Source: Thermoanaerobacterales bacterium UBA4877
GTDB taxonomy: Bacteria; Bacillota; Thermoanaerobacteria; Thermoanaerobacterales; UBA4877
Assembly: GCA_002399345.1 (NCBI GenBank)
Contig: DHDL01000014.1
Location: 9,515 to 17,270 of the forward strand
DNA length: 7,756 nucleotides
Direction of reading: 5' to 3'
Shown: in pieces, positions 1 to 6,195 of the stretch
Numbering within the stretch: position 1 is the first letter of the stretch
Layout of the letters: each line of letters begins with the position of its first letter
Notes under the pieces: model-generated
What the model was told of the DNA's origin: nothing
What the model saw: only the letters and a program-made list of their open reading frames with translations
Database searches by the model: none
Translations under genes and position numbers: made by a program

Positions 1-72
1 GGAACAAAGGGAGGAAGCAATGTGGCGGCCGCGGTAATGAATGCAATGTTATACATGGCTGTGGGAAGATGA
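1..72 (+). CDS. cbiC: Cobalt-precorrin-8 methylmutase, C-terminal end (partial)
   Basis: The window opens inside a gene: 23 in-frame codons followed by TGA at 70-72. The visible tail reads GTKGGSNVAAAVMNAMLYMA, which resembles the Gly-rich KGGSxVAAA end of the precorrin-8X methylmutase family (CbiC/CobH). By family knowledge the enzyme moves the C11 methyl group to C12, turning cobalt-precorrin-8 into cobyrinic acid, the last ring-forming step. Its stop codon overlaps the cbiD start as ATGA, as expected for the gene just before cbiD in clostridial cob operons. Only the end is seen, so the call rests on this short motif plus context. Confidence 0.8.
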   Translation, partial: GTKGGSNVAAAVMNAMLYMAVGR

Positions 73-1136
73 GGGATTTGTATGTAATTAAGGAAGGAAA
101 GAGACTAAGGTGCGGCTATACCACGGGGAGCTGCGCCGCCGCAGCGGCAAAGGCCGGTGTAATAATGCTGGTTACAGGTAAGGTGGTGGATAGCGTATCT
201 ATAGATACCCCCTCAGGTGTTAAACTGGATCTTAAGATTGAAAAAACGCAGTTTTCAACCGGCCAGGCCTCCTGTTGTGTGGTAAAGGATGCCGGTGATG
301 ACCCCGATGTTACCGACGGCATGGAGATATATGCGCGGGTTTCACGCAGGGAAGGCGGCAATTTAAATATAGACGGGGGTGAGGGTATAGGCAGAATTAC
401 AAGAGCCGGACTTTCGGGAAAAATAGGCGAAGCTGCCATAAACCCCGCTCCCCGGCGGATGATAGCAAATGAAATAAGGAAGGTCTCGCAGGATGGTTTC
501 GATGTGCTTATATATGCACCGGAGGGTGCCGAGATAGGCGCGCATACTTTTAATAAAAACTTAGGAATAGAAGGCGGGATATCGATAATCGGTACCTCCG
601 GCATTGTAGAACCCATGTCCGACAAGGCTTTGCTTAAGACCATATATATGGAGACAGATGCCATATATAATGAAGGCTTAAGGGAAATAATACTTTTCCC
701 CGGTAACTATGGGGAAAAGATGGCGCATAAATTGGGCCTGCCGGGCAAGGGAGTAAAAATCGCCAACTTTGTGGGGGACTCGTTGCTCTATTGTTATAAT
801 AAGGGTTTTAAAAAAATTACACTGGTCGGTCATATAGGTAAATTTTCCAAGCTTTCAGTGGGGGCTTTTAATACACACAGTAAGATATGCGATGTGAGGA
901 TGGAGGCCTTTGTATATTATCTTGCCCTTGCAAGGGCCCCTTATGAGTTGCTGGAAAGAGTAAGGAAGTGCGTTACGACGGAAGAGGCGCTGGATATCGT
1001 ATATGAAGCCGGCTTTACATCCATACTTGGCGATATGAGACAGGGCTGTATAGACAGGATTAAAAGGTATATAAAAGACGACGGCTACGATATAGAGGTA
1101 TACATCTATTCCATGAAATACGGGGTGCTGAAATGA
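69..1136 (+). CDS. cbiD: Cobalt-precorrin-5B C1-methyltransferase CbiD
   Basis: A 355-residue protein, normal for the family. CbiD transfers a methyl group from S-adenosylmethionine to C1 of cobalt-precorrin-5B, giving cobalt-precorrin-6A, in the cytoplasm. The N-terminus carries the family hallmark GYTTGSCAAAAAKA (residues 16-29). A Gly/Asp-rich DAGDDPDVTDG stretch lies near residues 75-85, a NPAPRRMI segment near 125, and GHIGKFSKL with H255 and K258 near 254-262. CbiD is not related to the other cobalamin methylases, so these motifs are specific. The ATG lies in the ATGA overlap with the cbiC stop; the purine-rich GGGAAG directly abuts it, so translation is probably coupled to cbiC. Of 34 Ile codons, 24 are ATA. 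A 14-base perfect palindrome (924-937) lies inside the gene. Confidence 0.97.
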   Translation: MRDLYVIKEGKRLRCGYTTGSCAAAAAKAGVIMLVTGKVVDSVSIDTPSGVKLDLKIEKTQFSTGQASCCVVKDAGDDPDVTDGMEIYARVSRREGGNLNIDGGEGIGRITRAGLSGKIGEAAINPAPRRMIANEIRKVSQDGFDVLIYAPEGAEIGAHTFNKNLGIEGGISIIGTSGIVEPMSDKALLKTIYMETDAIYNEGLREIILFPGNYGEKMAHKLGLPGKGVKIANFVGDSLLYCYNKGFKKITLVGHIGKFSKLSVGAFNTHSKICDVRMEAFVYYLALARAPYELLERVRKCVTTEEALDIVYEAGFTSILGDMRQGCIDRIKRYIKDDGYDIEVYIYSMKYGVLK

Positions 1137-1732
1137 TAAGGGTGATAGGGACCGGGCCGGGTAATATAAAATATCTCACGGCAGAGGCCTGCGAAATTAT
1201 AAAATCCTCTCCTCGCATAGCTGCCTTCGGAAGGATTTCTAAGCTGGCCGAGCAGCTGGGAGCAAAGGTCATAAAGATAAAAAGAGTAGAGGATATCATG
1301 GATATAATAAGTGAACACGAGAGCTTGGACATATTGGCATCGGGAGACCCATGCTTTTTCGGTATAACCGAGTATCTTAAGAGAAAAGGTATAGAGATAG
1401 ATGAGGTGGTACCTGGGCTTACTTCTTTTCAGTATATGATGGCAAAGCTAGGTAAAAGTTGGGAAGGAGCACAGTTTGTGAGTCTCCACGGCAGGGAGGA
1501 TTATATTTCTTGTGTAGCGGCAGGGACCATTGTCATACTTACTGACAGGTTAAGTGCCCCGTCCAAGATTTCAAGTGAGCTTTGCAGTAAGGGTTTTTCA
1601 GGCAGGATATATGCGGGGTTTAATCTTTCATACCCCGATGAAAAAATTGTTGTAAAAAGTATAGGAGAAGATATCGAAAACTATTCTGATCTTTCGGTGG
1701 TGGTGGCGGAAATTGCGATGGATAAGGGATGA
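1133..1732 (+). CDS. cbiE: Cobalt-precorrin-7 C5-methyltransferase CbiE
   Basis: A 199-residue member of the tetrapyrrole methylase superfamily that methylates C5 of cobalt-precorrin-7 using S-adenosylmethionine. The N-terminal GTGPGN loop is at residues 6-11 and is followed by KYLTAEA. The SAM-binding GDP signature is ASGDPCFFG (69-77), and PGLTSFQYM starts at residue 94. Length and motif order fit stand-alone CbiE rather than the fused CbiET/CobL form: cbiT lies in a different frame and has its own SAM motif. The start overlaps the cbiD stop as ATGA with only a weak GGGG upstream, so coupled translation is likely. The gene ends at TGA 1730-1732, inside the start of cbiT. Assignment to CbiE rather than another methylase of the same fold rests on sequence feel and on the adjacent cbiD and cbiT. 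Confidence 0.94.
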   Translation: MIRVIGTGPGNIKYLTAEACEIIKSSPRIAAFGRISKLAEQLGAKVIKIKRVEDIMDIISEHESLDILASGDPCFFGITEYLKRKGIEIDEVVPGLTSFQYMMAKLGKSWEGAQFVSLHGREDYISCVAAGTIVILTDRLSAPSKISSELCSKGFSGRIYAGFNLSYPDEKIVVKSIGEDIENYSDLSVVVAEIAMDKG

Positions 1733-2264
1733 TGAGTTTATCAGAGGCGGCATACCCATGACCAAATTTGAGGTTAGGATAGCCGCAATGGCGGCATTGG
1801 AGATAGATGCCGGTGACACTCTTATCGATATCGGGGCGGGGACAGGTTCTATATCGGTGGAGGCCGCTCTTCAGGGAGCGGATGTGTATGCCGTGGAGGA
1901 GAAACATGAGGCGGCAGGGCTTATCAAGCAAAACAACACTAAATTTAATGCAGGCATACATGTTGTAGAGGCGGGTGCCCCTGCCGGTCTTAAAACACTG
2001 CCTGCATTTAACAAGTGTTTTATCGGCGGGAGCGGAGGAAGGCTTACGGAGATAGCAAACTGGGCGGATAACAATATTAATGAAGGTGGAATCATTGCCG
2101 CTACCTTTATAACTATAAACAACCTGAATACATTTACTGCCTTTCTCAAGAAAGAAGATTATGCCGATATGGGGGTTAAGTTGCTTCAGGTATCCGATAT
2201 GGACAGACTAGGGCTGCTAAGGGCTAATAATCCCATATTCATAGTCAGGGGGAGGAAGAAATGA
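1713..2264 (+). CDS. cbiT: Cobalt-precorrin-6B C15-methyltransferase (decarboxylating) CbiT
   Basis: A 183-residue class I (Rossmann) methyltransferase that methylates C15 and removes the C12 acetate carboxyl of cobalt-precorrin-6B, yielding cobalt-precorrin-7. The N-terminus has the family's DDEFIRGGIPMTKFEVR segment (residues 6-22). SAM motif I is DIGAGTGSISVEAA (39-52), the acidic end of strand two is VEEK (61-64), GGSGGRL is at 105-111 and NPIFIV at 173-178. I chose the TTG at 1713 because it keeps the conserved WIRDDEFIR stretch; this makes a 20-base overlap with cbiE. An ATG at 1758 (residue 16) has a better-spaced AGAGGCGG site but would cut into conserved sequence, so it is only a possible second start. 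The gene ends in an ATGA overlap with cbiL. Confidence 0.94.
   Translation: MRWIRDDEFIRGGIPMTKFEVRIAAMAALEIDAGDTLIDIGAGTGSISVEAALQGADVYAVEEKHEAAGLIKQNNTKFNAGIHVVEAGAPAGLKTLPAFNKCFIGGSGGRLTEIANWADNNINEGGIIAATFITINNLNTFTAFLKKEDYADMGVKLLQVSDMDRLGLLRANNPIFIVRGRKK
2251..2258 (+). promoter_or_regulatory. Ribosome binding site of cbiL
   Basis: The run GGAGGAAG, preceded by more G residues, sits just before the cbiL ATG at 2261 and inside the end of cbiT. It is the strongest Shine-Dalgarno match among the overlapping cbi genes. It suggests CbiL can be translated independently as well as by coupling, which would suit the enzyme that commits cobalt-precorrin-2 to the corrin pathway. Confidence 0.7.
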
Positions 2265-2926
2265 AGAAGATTTACGGTATAGGAGTGGGTCCGGGAGGCA
2301 CGGATCTTATCACATTAAGAGGTTATAAACTGATAAGAGATGCCGACGTGGTGTTTCTGCCAAGACATAAAGGCAAAAGCATGGCAGGACAAATAACGAG
2401 GAAGTTTATCTGGGATAAGAAGACGGTATATATAGATTTTCCGATGAAAAAGACAAGCAGTAAGATATACAAAGAGGCGGCGAGAATAATTGATAGTAAT
2501 TTGCCGGACGGCAGCGTGGGAGTGTTCCTGACTATCGGTGATCCCATGATTTACAGCACATTTTCATATGCTTTGGCTGAACTTGAGGCGCTGGATATAG
2601 AAACTGAGTCGGTACCGGGTATACCCTCCTTCAGTGCTGCTGCAAACCGTACTAATATGCCGGTCACACTGAGAGGGCAGGAGTTTTATTTGACCGACGG
2701 GGAGATTGACGAAGAGGTACTGGAGCGCTGTGACAGTGTGTGTATATTGAAGACTTCAGGCAATAAGGAGGATATATTGAATTTGCTTGAGAATAGTGGT
2801 TTTACTTATATGTACATAAGCAGATGCGGATGGCCGGACGAGAGGATATTATATAAAAGGGAAGAAATACTAAAGAGCCATGAATACATGTCCCTGATAT
2901 TCGGAAGGAGAGTAAAAAATGATTAG
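2261..2926 (+). CDS. cbiL: Cobalt-precorrin-2 (cobalt-factor II) C20-methyltransferase CbiL
   Basis: A 221-residue tetrapyrrole methylase that adds a methyl group at C20 of the cobalt-loaded precorrin-2 or factor II ring, the first step committed to corrin rather than siroheme or heme d1. Motifs are GIGVGPGGTDLITLRG (residues 6-21), the typical FLPRHKGKS stretch (32-40), the SAM-binding TIGDPMIYSTF (91-101) and PGIPSFSAAA (119-128). The V-x-x-P segment after the first helix and the TIGDP form separate CbiL from CbiF and CbiH. The length is slightly short but complete for the family. The gene lies between cbiT and cbiF, unlike the Salmonella order where cbiL is far downstream. It starts in an ATGA overlap and ends 8 bases inside cbiF. 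Confidence 0.95.
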   Translation: MKKIYGIGVGPGGTDLITLRGYKLIRDADVVFLPRHKGKSMAGQITRKFIWDKKTVYIDFPMKKTSSKIYKEAARIIDSNLPDGSVGVFLTIGDPMIYSTFSYALAELEALDIETESVPGIPSFSAAANRTNMPVTLRGQEFYLTDGEIDEEVLERCDSVCILKTSGNKEDILNLLENSGFTYMYISRCGWPDERILYKREEILKSHEYMSLIFGRRVKND

Positions 2927-3674
2927 CTTTGTGGGTGCGGGCCCGGGCGACGCGGATCTCATAACCGTTAAGGGCAGGAGACTGATTGAAGAGGCAGACA
3001 TAGTGATATATGCCGGCTCACTGGTGTCCCACAGCCATCTTGATTACTGCAAGACAGAATGCTATAAATACGACAGCTCGGTAATGACCCTGGAAGAGAT
3101 AATAGATGTGATGAAGAAGGGTGATGACGAGGGTAAAAGGATTGTAAGGCTGCACACCGGCGATCCCAGTATATACGGTGCAATCAAAGAACAGATGGAC
3201 AGGCTGGATGAACTGAATATCAAATATGAGGTGATACCCGGTGTTAGCTCTTTTACAGCAAGCTGCGCAGCAATAAAGAGTGAATTTACACTGCCCGGCG
3301 TCAGTCAGACGGTTATAGTGACAAGACTGGCGGGTAAAACTCCGGTACCGGAAAGGGAGAGTTTGGAGGCGTTAGCTTCCCATCATTCGTCCATGGCTAT
3401 ATTTCTGTCGGCCGGCAACATAGACGGTGTGGTAGATAAATTGAAAGAGGGCTACGGAAGAGCGGATGTGCCTGCCGCCGTTGTGTACAAGGCTACCTGG
3501 GAGGATCAGAAGATAATTATGGGTACCCTCGAGGATATCTCAGATAAGGTAAAGATGGTGGGCATAAGGAATTTTGCCCAGATATTAGTGGGTGACTTTA
3601 TTGATTGTAATTATCAAAGGTCCAGGCTTTATGACCCTTCATTTTCTACAGGCTACCGAGAGGCGTCAAAATGA
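2919..3674 (+). CDS. cbiF: Cobalt-precorrin-4 C11-methyltransferase CbiF
   Basis: A 251-residue tetrapyrrole methylase, the usual CbiF/CobM length. It methylates C11 of cobalt-precorrin-4 with S-adenosylmethionine to give cobalt-precorrin-5A. Motifs in order are [13 protein letters not shown] (4-16), YAGSLV (31-36), [11 protein letters not shown] (78-88), PGVSSFTA (107-114), [11 protein letters not shown] (135-145), YKATWEDQ (190-197) and the diagnostic tail [11 protein letters not shown] (237-247). The GDPSIYGA and RLAGKTPVP motifs are characteristic of this member of the fold. A good GGAAGGAGAG ribosome site (2903-2912) precedes the ATG, which lies 8 bases before the end of cbiL. The stop overlaps the cbiG start as ATGA. 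Confidence 0.97.
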   Translation: MISFVGAGPGDADLITVKGRRLIEEADIVIYAGSLVSHSHLDYCKTECYKYDSSVMTLEEIIDVMKKGDDEGKRIVRLHTGDPSIYGAIKEQMDRLDELNIKYEVIPGVSSFTASCAAIKSEFTLPGVSQTVIVTRLAGKTPVPERESLEALASHHSSMAIFLSAGNIDGVVDKLKEGYGRADVPAAVVYKATWEDQKIIMGTLEDISDKVKMVGIRNFAQILVGDFIDCNYQRSRLYDPSFSTGYREASK

Positions 3675-4645
3675 AGACTGCCGTGATATCATTTACTGAT
3701 GCGGCCGCAGATACCGCTGAGAGAATATGCTCACGGTTGGCGGGCAGCGATCTTTATGATAACCGTAAATGCAGCGGCGGTGTAAAGTCCCACATGGCCG
3801 AGATATTTGCAGGCTATGACCGGATAGTATTCGTATGCGCCGCGGGTATAGCGGTGAGACTTATAGCTCCTTATATTGAGGATAAAACAAAAGACCCTGC
3901 GGTGGTTGTTGTCGATGATATGGGCAGGTTTGCCATCAGCTTGTTGTCGGGGCATATAGGCGGTGCAAACGGCCTGGCCTTAGAGATATCGCTGATGATC
4001 GGGACGCGGCCGGTAATAACCACAGCCTCCGATGGGAGGGGTATAGAGTCTGTAGATATGTTTGCCAAGAGATGCGGTTTTGTCATTGAAAATATGCAGG
4101 ATGCTAAGATCCTGACAACCATCATGGTGAACGGAGGAAAAATAGGCTGTATATCCGAGACAGGAGATAGGGTTCATTACCCCAACATATCGGATACGGG
4201 GTATGAGGGCTGCATATATGTGACATCCAGAACAGACGGGAGCCTTTATAGGCCTCATTGCATTCTGCGGCCGAAAAACCTGATTGTGGGCATAGGCTGC
4301 AAAAAAGGTAAGGATAGATCACAGATCGTAAATGCAATATGTGAGGTCTTTAAGGATAATGCACTCAGTATTAAATCTATAAGGTCTATAGCAAGCATAG
4401 ACCTCAAAAAAGATGAGATAGGCATTATAGAAGCAAGCAAGTGTCTGGGTTGTAAATTTCTTGTGTTTTCGCGGGATGATGTTAAAGGTGTTCAGGACAG
4501 GTTTGCAAAGAGTGTTTTTGTGGAATCAAAGGTAGGTGTGACCTCGGTGTGTGAACCATGTGTATGTCTTGCGGGAGCGAAGCTTATCGTTGGCAAGGCA
4601 TGTATAGACGGTATCACCGTAGCGGTCGGGAGGCTGATTAATTAA
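3671..4645 (+). CDS. cbiG: Cobalt-precorrin-5A hydrolase CbiG
   Basis: A 324-residue protein with the three-part CbiG layout. It opens the delta-lactone of cobalt-precorrin-5A and releases the extruded C2 fragment (as acetaldehyde in the anaerobic route), giving cobalt-precorrin-5B for CbiD. The N-terminal domain (about 46-125) carries FVCAAGIAVRLIAP, DPAVVVVDDMGRFAISLLSG, HIGGANGLA and PVITTASD. A middle linker domain spans about 126-200. The C-terminal CobE-like domain (about 203-322) starts NLIVGIGCKKG and includes GVTSVCEP. Odd points are two extra cysteine pairs in the C-terminal domain, C258/C261 and C294/C297/C299, and a short inverted repeat in the DNA at 4382-4404. The start is in an ATGA overlap with cbiF, and the stop shares one base with cbiH (TAATG). 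Confidence 0.96.
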   Translation: MKTAVISFTDAAADTAERICSRLAGSDLYDNRKCSGGVKSHMAEIFAGYDRIVFVCAAGIAVRLIAPYIEDKTKDPAVVVVDDMGRFAISLLSGHIGGANGLALEISLMIGTRPVITTASDGRGIESVDMFAKRCGFVIENMQDAKILTTIMVNGGKIGCISETGDRVHYPNISDTGYEGCIYVTSRTDGSLYRPHCILRPKNLIVGIGCKKGKDRSQIVNAICEVFKDNALSIKSIRSIASIDLKKDEIGIIEASKCLGCKFLVFSRDDVKGVQDRFAKSVFVESKVGVTSVCEPCVCLAGAKLIVGKACIDGITVAVGRLIN

Positions 4646-5364
4646 TGGCAAAGCTTTATATAGTGGGCATAGGTCCGGGATCGGTTGAGAACATGACAAT
4701 AAAGGCATACAAGGCAATAGAAAAAGCCGATGTTATTGTCGGCTATCGCTATTATATCGGCCTTATAAAGGATATGATAGAGGGCAAGGATATAATTACC
4801 ACCGGAATGTGCGGGGAGCTCGATAGGTGCCGCAAGGCTGTGAGCAAGGTAAAGCTTGGTTATGACACCGCGCTGATAAGCAGTGGTGACGCCGGATTGT
4901 ATGGTATGGCCGGGCCGGCGCTGGAGCTGGCGGATGGTATCGATACCGAGGTTATACCGGGTGTTACAAGTTTGTTTGCTGCGGCGGCAGAGATGGGCGC
5001 GCCGGTGATGAACGATTTTTGCTCGGTGAGTCTGAGCGATCTGCTTACGCCTTGGGATACGATAGTGAGAAGACTTGAGTATGCCTGCAAAGGGGATTTT
5101 ATAATTGCAATTTATAACCCGAAAAGTAAGGGAAGGAAAGGACATTTAAAGAAGGCCGTGGATATAATAGCTAAATACAAAGACGGTGATACCCCTGTTG
5201 GAATTGTGAAGAATGCCGGCAGAGAAGGAAACGATAAAAGGATTACCACACTTTCAAACATAGATTATGATTTTGTGGATATGAGGACGGTGCTCATCAT
5301 AGGCAATAGCGGCACTTATATAAGGCGGGGAAACATCGTGACGCCCAGGGGGTATAACATATGA
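4645..5364 (+). CDS. cbiH: Cobalt-precorrin-3 C17-methyltransferase (ring-contracting) CbiH
   Basis: A 239-residue tetrapyrrole methylase that methylates C17 and drives ring contraction of cobalt-precorrin-3, forming the delta-lactone cobalt-precorrin-4. Motifs in order are IVGIGPGSVENMT (6-18), GYRYY (33-37), the diagnostic SSGDAGLYGMAG (79-90), PGVTSLFAAAAEMGAP (105-120), SLSDLLTPW (129-137), YNPKSKGR (157-164), IIGNS (218-222) and VTPRGY (232-237). It is the single-domain form: there is no C-terminal iron-sulfur extension as in CbiH60 of Bacillus megaterium and no fusion to CbiG or CbiJ. The start overlaps the cbiG stop by one base, with GGGAGG (4628-4633) upstream. The stop overlaps cbiJ as ATGA. 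Confidence 0.97.
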   Translation: MAKLYIVGIGPGSVENMTIKAYKAIEKADVIVGYRYYIGLIKDMIEGKDIITTGMCGELDRCRKAVSKVKLGYDTALISSGDAGLYGMAGPALELADGIDTEVIPGVTSLFAAAAEMGAPVMNDFCSVSLSDLLTPWDTIVRRLEYACKGDFIIAIYNPKSKGRKGHLKKAVDIIAKYKDGDTPVGIVKNAGREGNDKRITTLSNIDYDFVDMRTVLIIGNSGTYIRRGNIVTPRGYNI

Positions 5365-6095
5365 TATGGATCATTGGGGGCACCAGTGAGGCAGTCGAGC
5401 TGGCAAACAGGCTGGCAGGCAGGATGGGATATATAATGACAGCCGTGACAGAGAGCGAGAGGGAATTTATTAAAGATGATAACGTCATTATACACCGGCT
5501 GAGTGAGGCTGATATGGAGGGATTTATAAAAGAGAACTCCATCGGAATTATAGTCGATATGTCACACCCCTATGCCTATGAAGTAACAGATAACGCAAAG
5601 CAGGCTGCGGAAAAATGCAATGTCAAATACATAAGATATGAACGGGGCAGGACAGAAGACATAGAAGGTTGTATATATATGCATTCCCTTAGTGAGTGCC
5701 TGGAGTTTTTAAAAACAGTGAAAGGCTGTGTTTTCTTCACGACCGGCTCGAAAAATATAAGGGAATTCGAATCTATTAGGGGAGAAAACAGATTTGTATA
5801 CAGGGTGCTGCCTGCTGCAGCAAGTATACGAGAATGTGAGGATAACAATGCAAAGATGAAGGACATAATAGCCTCGCTGGGACCATACAGCGCCGGTTTT
5901 AATGCAGCCATGTTTAGAGAATATGGTGCGCAGTATGTTGTAATGAAGGACAGCGGCAGGCAGGGAGGCACAGCAGAGAAGATAGAGGCATGCAGGAAGC
6001 TTAATATAAAACCGGTGGTAATCGGTCGCCGAGATGAAGAGGGTATGAGTAGCGTGGGTGATATCATAAGGGCATTGAAACAAATGTGCGGGTGA
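5361..6095 (+). CDS. cbiJ: Cobalt-precorrin-6A reductase CbiJ
   Basis: A 244-residue CbiJ/CobK-family reductase that reduces cobalt-precorrin-6A to cobalt-precorrin-6B with a nicotinamide cofactor (NADH in characterised CbiJ). Motifs are IIGGTSEAVELA (4-15), DMSHPYA (66-72), YIRYER (90-95), FFTTGSKN (125-132), RVLP (148-151), GPYSAGFNAAMF (174-185) and KDSGRQGGTAEK (196-207), followed by VVIGRR. The full set and the length are typical. The ribosome site AGGGGG (5347-5352) lies 8 bases before the ATG, which overlaps the cbiH stop as ATGA. It is the last gene of the overlapping cbi chain; the next gene lies 100 bases downstream. Confidence 0.95.
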   Translation: MIWIIGGTSEAVELANRLAGRMGYIMTAVTESEREFIKDDNVIIHRLSEADMEGFIKENSIGIIVDMSHPYAYEVTDNAKQAAEKCNVKYIRYERGRTEDIEGCIYMHSLSECLEFLKTVKGCVFFTTGSKNIREFESIRGENRFVYRVLPAAASIRECEDNNAKMKDIIASLGPYSAGFNAAMFREYGAQYVVMKDSGRQGGTAEKIEACRKLNIKPVVIGRRDEEGMSSVGDIIRALKQMCG

Positions 6096-6114
6096 TATTT
6101 AAGATCGTTAAATA
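6096..6114. repeat. Interrupted AT-rich dyad right after the cbiJ stop
   Basis: TATTTAA and TTAAATA form a perfect 7-base inverted repeat around the 5-base centre GATCG, starting at the first base after the cbiJ stop codon. All stem pairs are A-T and no T-run follows, so an RNA hairpin would be weak and it is a poor terminator. The symmetry is more like a protein-binding site, about 17 bases upstream of the -35 box of the osmC-like gene. It may equally be chance in AT-rich DNA. Confidence 0.35.
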
Positions 6115-6130
6115 CTTAGTTAGCTAGCTA

Positions 6131-6159
6131 TTGATTTTAACATCCAGCTGTGATACAAT
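6131..6159 (+). promoter_or_regulatory. Sigma-A-type promoter for the osmC-lpd genes
   Basis: TTGATT at 6131-6136 and TACAAT at 6154-6159 match the -35 and -10 consensus at four and five of six positions, with an ideal 17-base spacer. The expected RNA start is near 6166, leaving about 30 bases of leader before the ATG at 6196. It fits a new transcription unit after the cbi chain. The -10 box overlaps the 10-base palindrome ACAATATTGT (6155-6164), a possible operator. Confidence 0.75.
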
Positions 6160-6164
6160 ATTGT
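6155..6164. promoter_or_regulatory. Palindrome overlapping the -10 box (candidate operator)
   Basis: ACAATATTGT is a perfect 10-base palindrome covering most of the -10 box and reaching the expected RNA start. A repressor bound here would block the promoter. Its outer bases resemble half-sites of OhrR operators (TACAATT and AATTGTA), but the spacing is shorter, so the resemblance is not enough to name a regulator. Confidence 0.3.
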
Positions 6165-6180
6165 CAATCAAAAATTCATA

Positions 6181-6187
6181 AGGGAGG
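6181..6187 (+). promoter_or_regulatory. Ribosome binding site of the osmC-like gene
   Basis: AGGGAGG lies 8 bases before the ATG at 6196 and is a near-consensus Shine-Dalgarno site. It fixes the start codon and suggests efficient translation, in contrast to the weaker coupled starts of most cbi genes. Confidence 0.8.
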
Positions 6188-6195
6188 TACTGTAT

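Noticed and set aside
116..664. A 182-codon open frame on the minus strand inside cbiD
   Set aside because: It lies fully within the well-supported cbiD, has no ribosome site that I can see, and its Ser/Pro/Ala-rich translation looks like the antisense of a GC-biased gene.
1133..2264. A fused CbiET/CobL-type protein split by a frameshift
   Set aside because: CbiE ends at a family-typical length and CbiT has its own N-terminal motif before the SAM site. The 20-base overlap of two complete genes explains the frame change.
4642..5145. A 167-codon minus-strand open frame covering the start of cbiH
   Set aside because: It is antisense to cbiH, with a His/Arg-rich composition and no family motifs.
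5576..6083. Two overlapping minus-strand open frames inside cbiJ (163 and 124 codons)
   Set aside because: Both are antisense shadows of cbiJ, whose motifs span the same bases. Neither has a recognisable domain or start signal.
6096..6114. Terminator of the cbi operon at the AT dyad
   Set aside because: The stem is only A-T pairs and no T-run follows, so it does not meet the pattern of an intrinsic terminator. It is kept as a weak dyad only.
6096..6195. A cobalamin riboswitch before the osmC-like gene
   Set aside because: The gap is too short for the aptamer and I see no B12-box-like sequence. A riboswitch, if present, would be upstream of the operon and outside the window.
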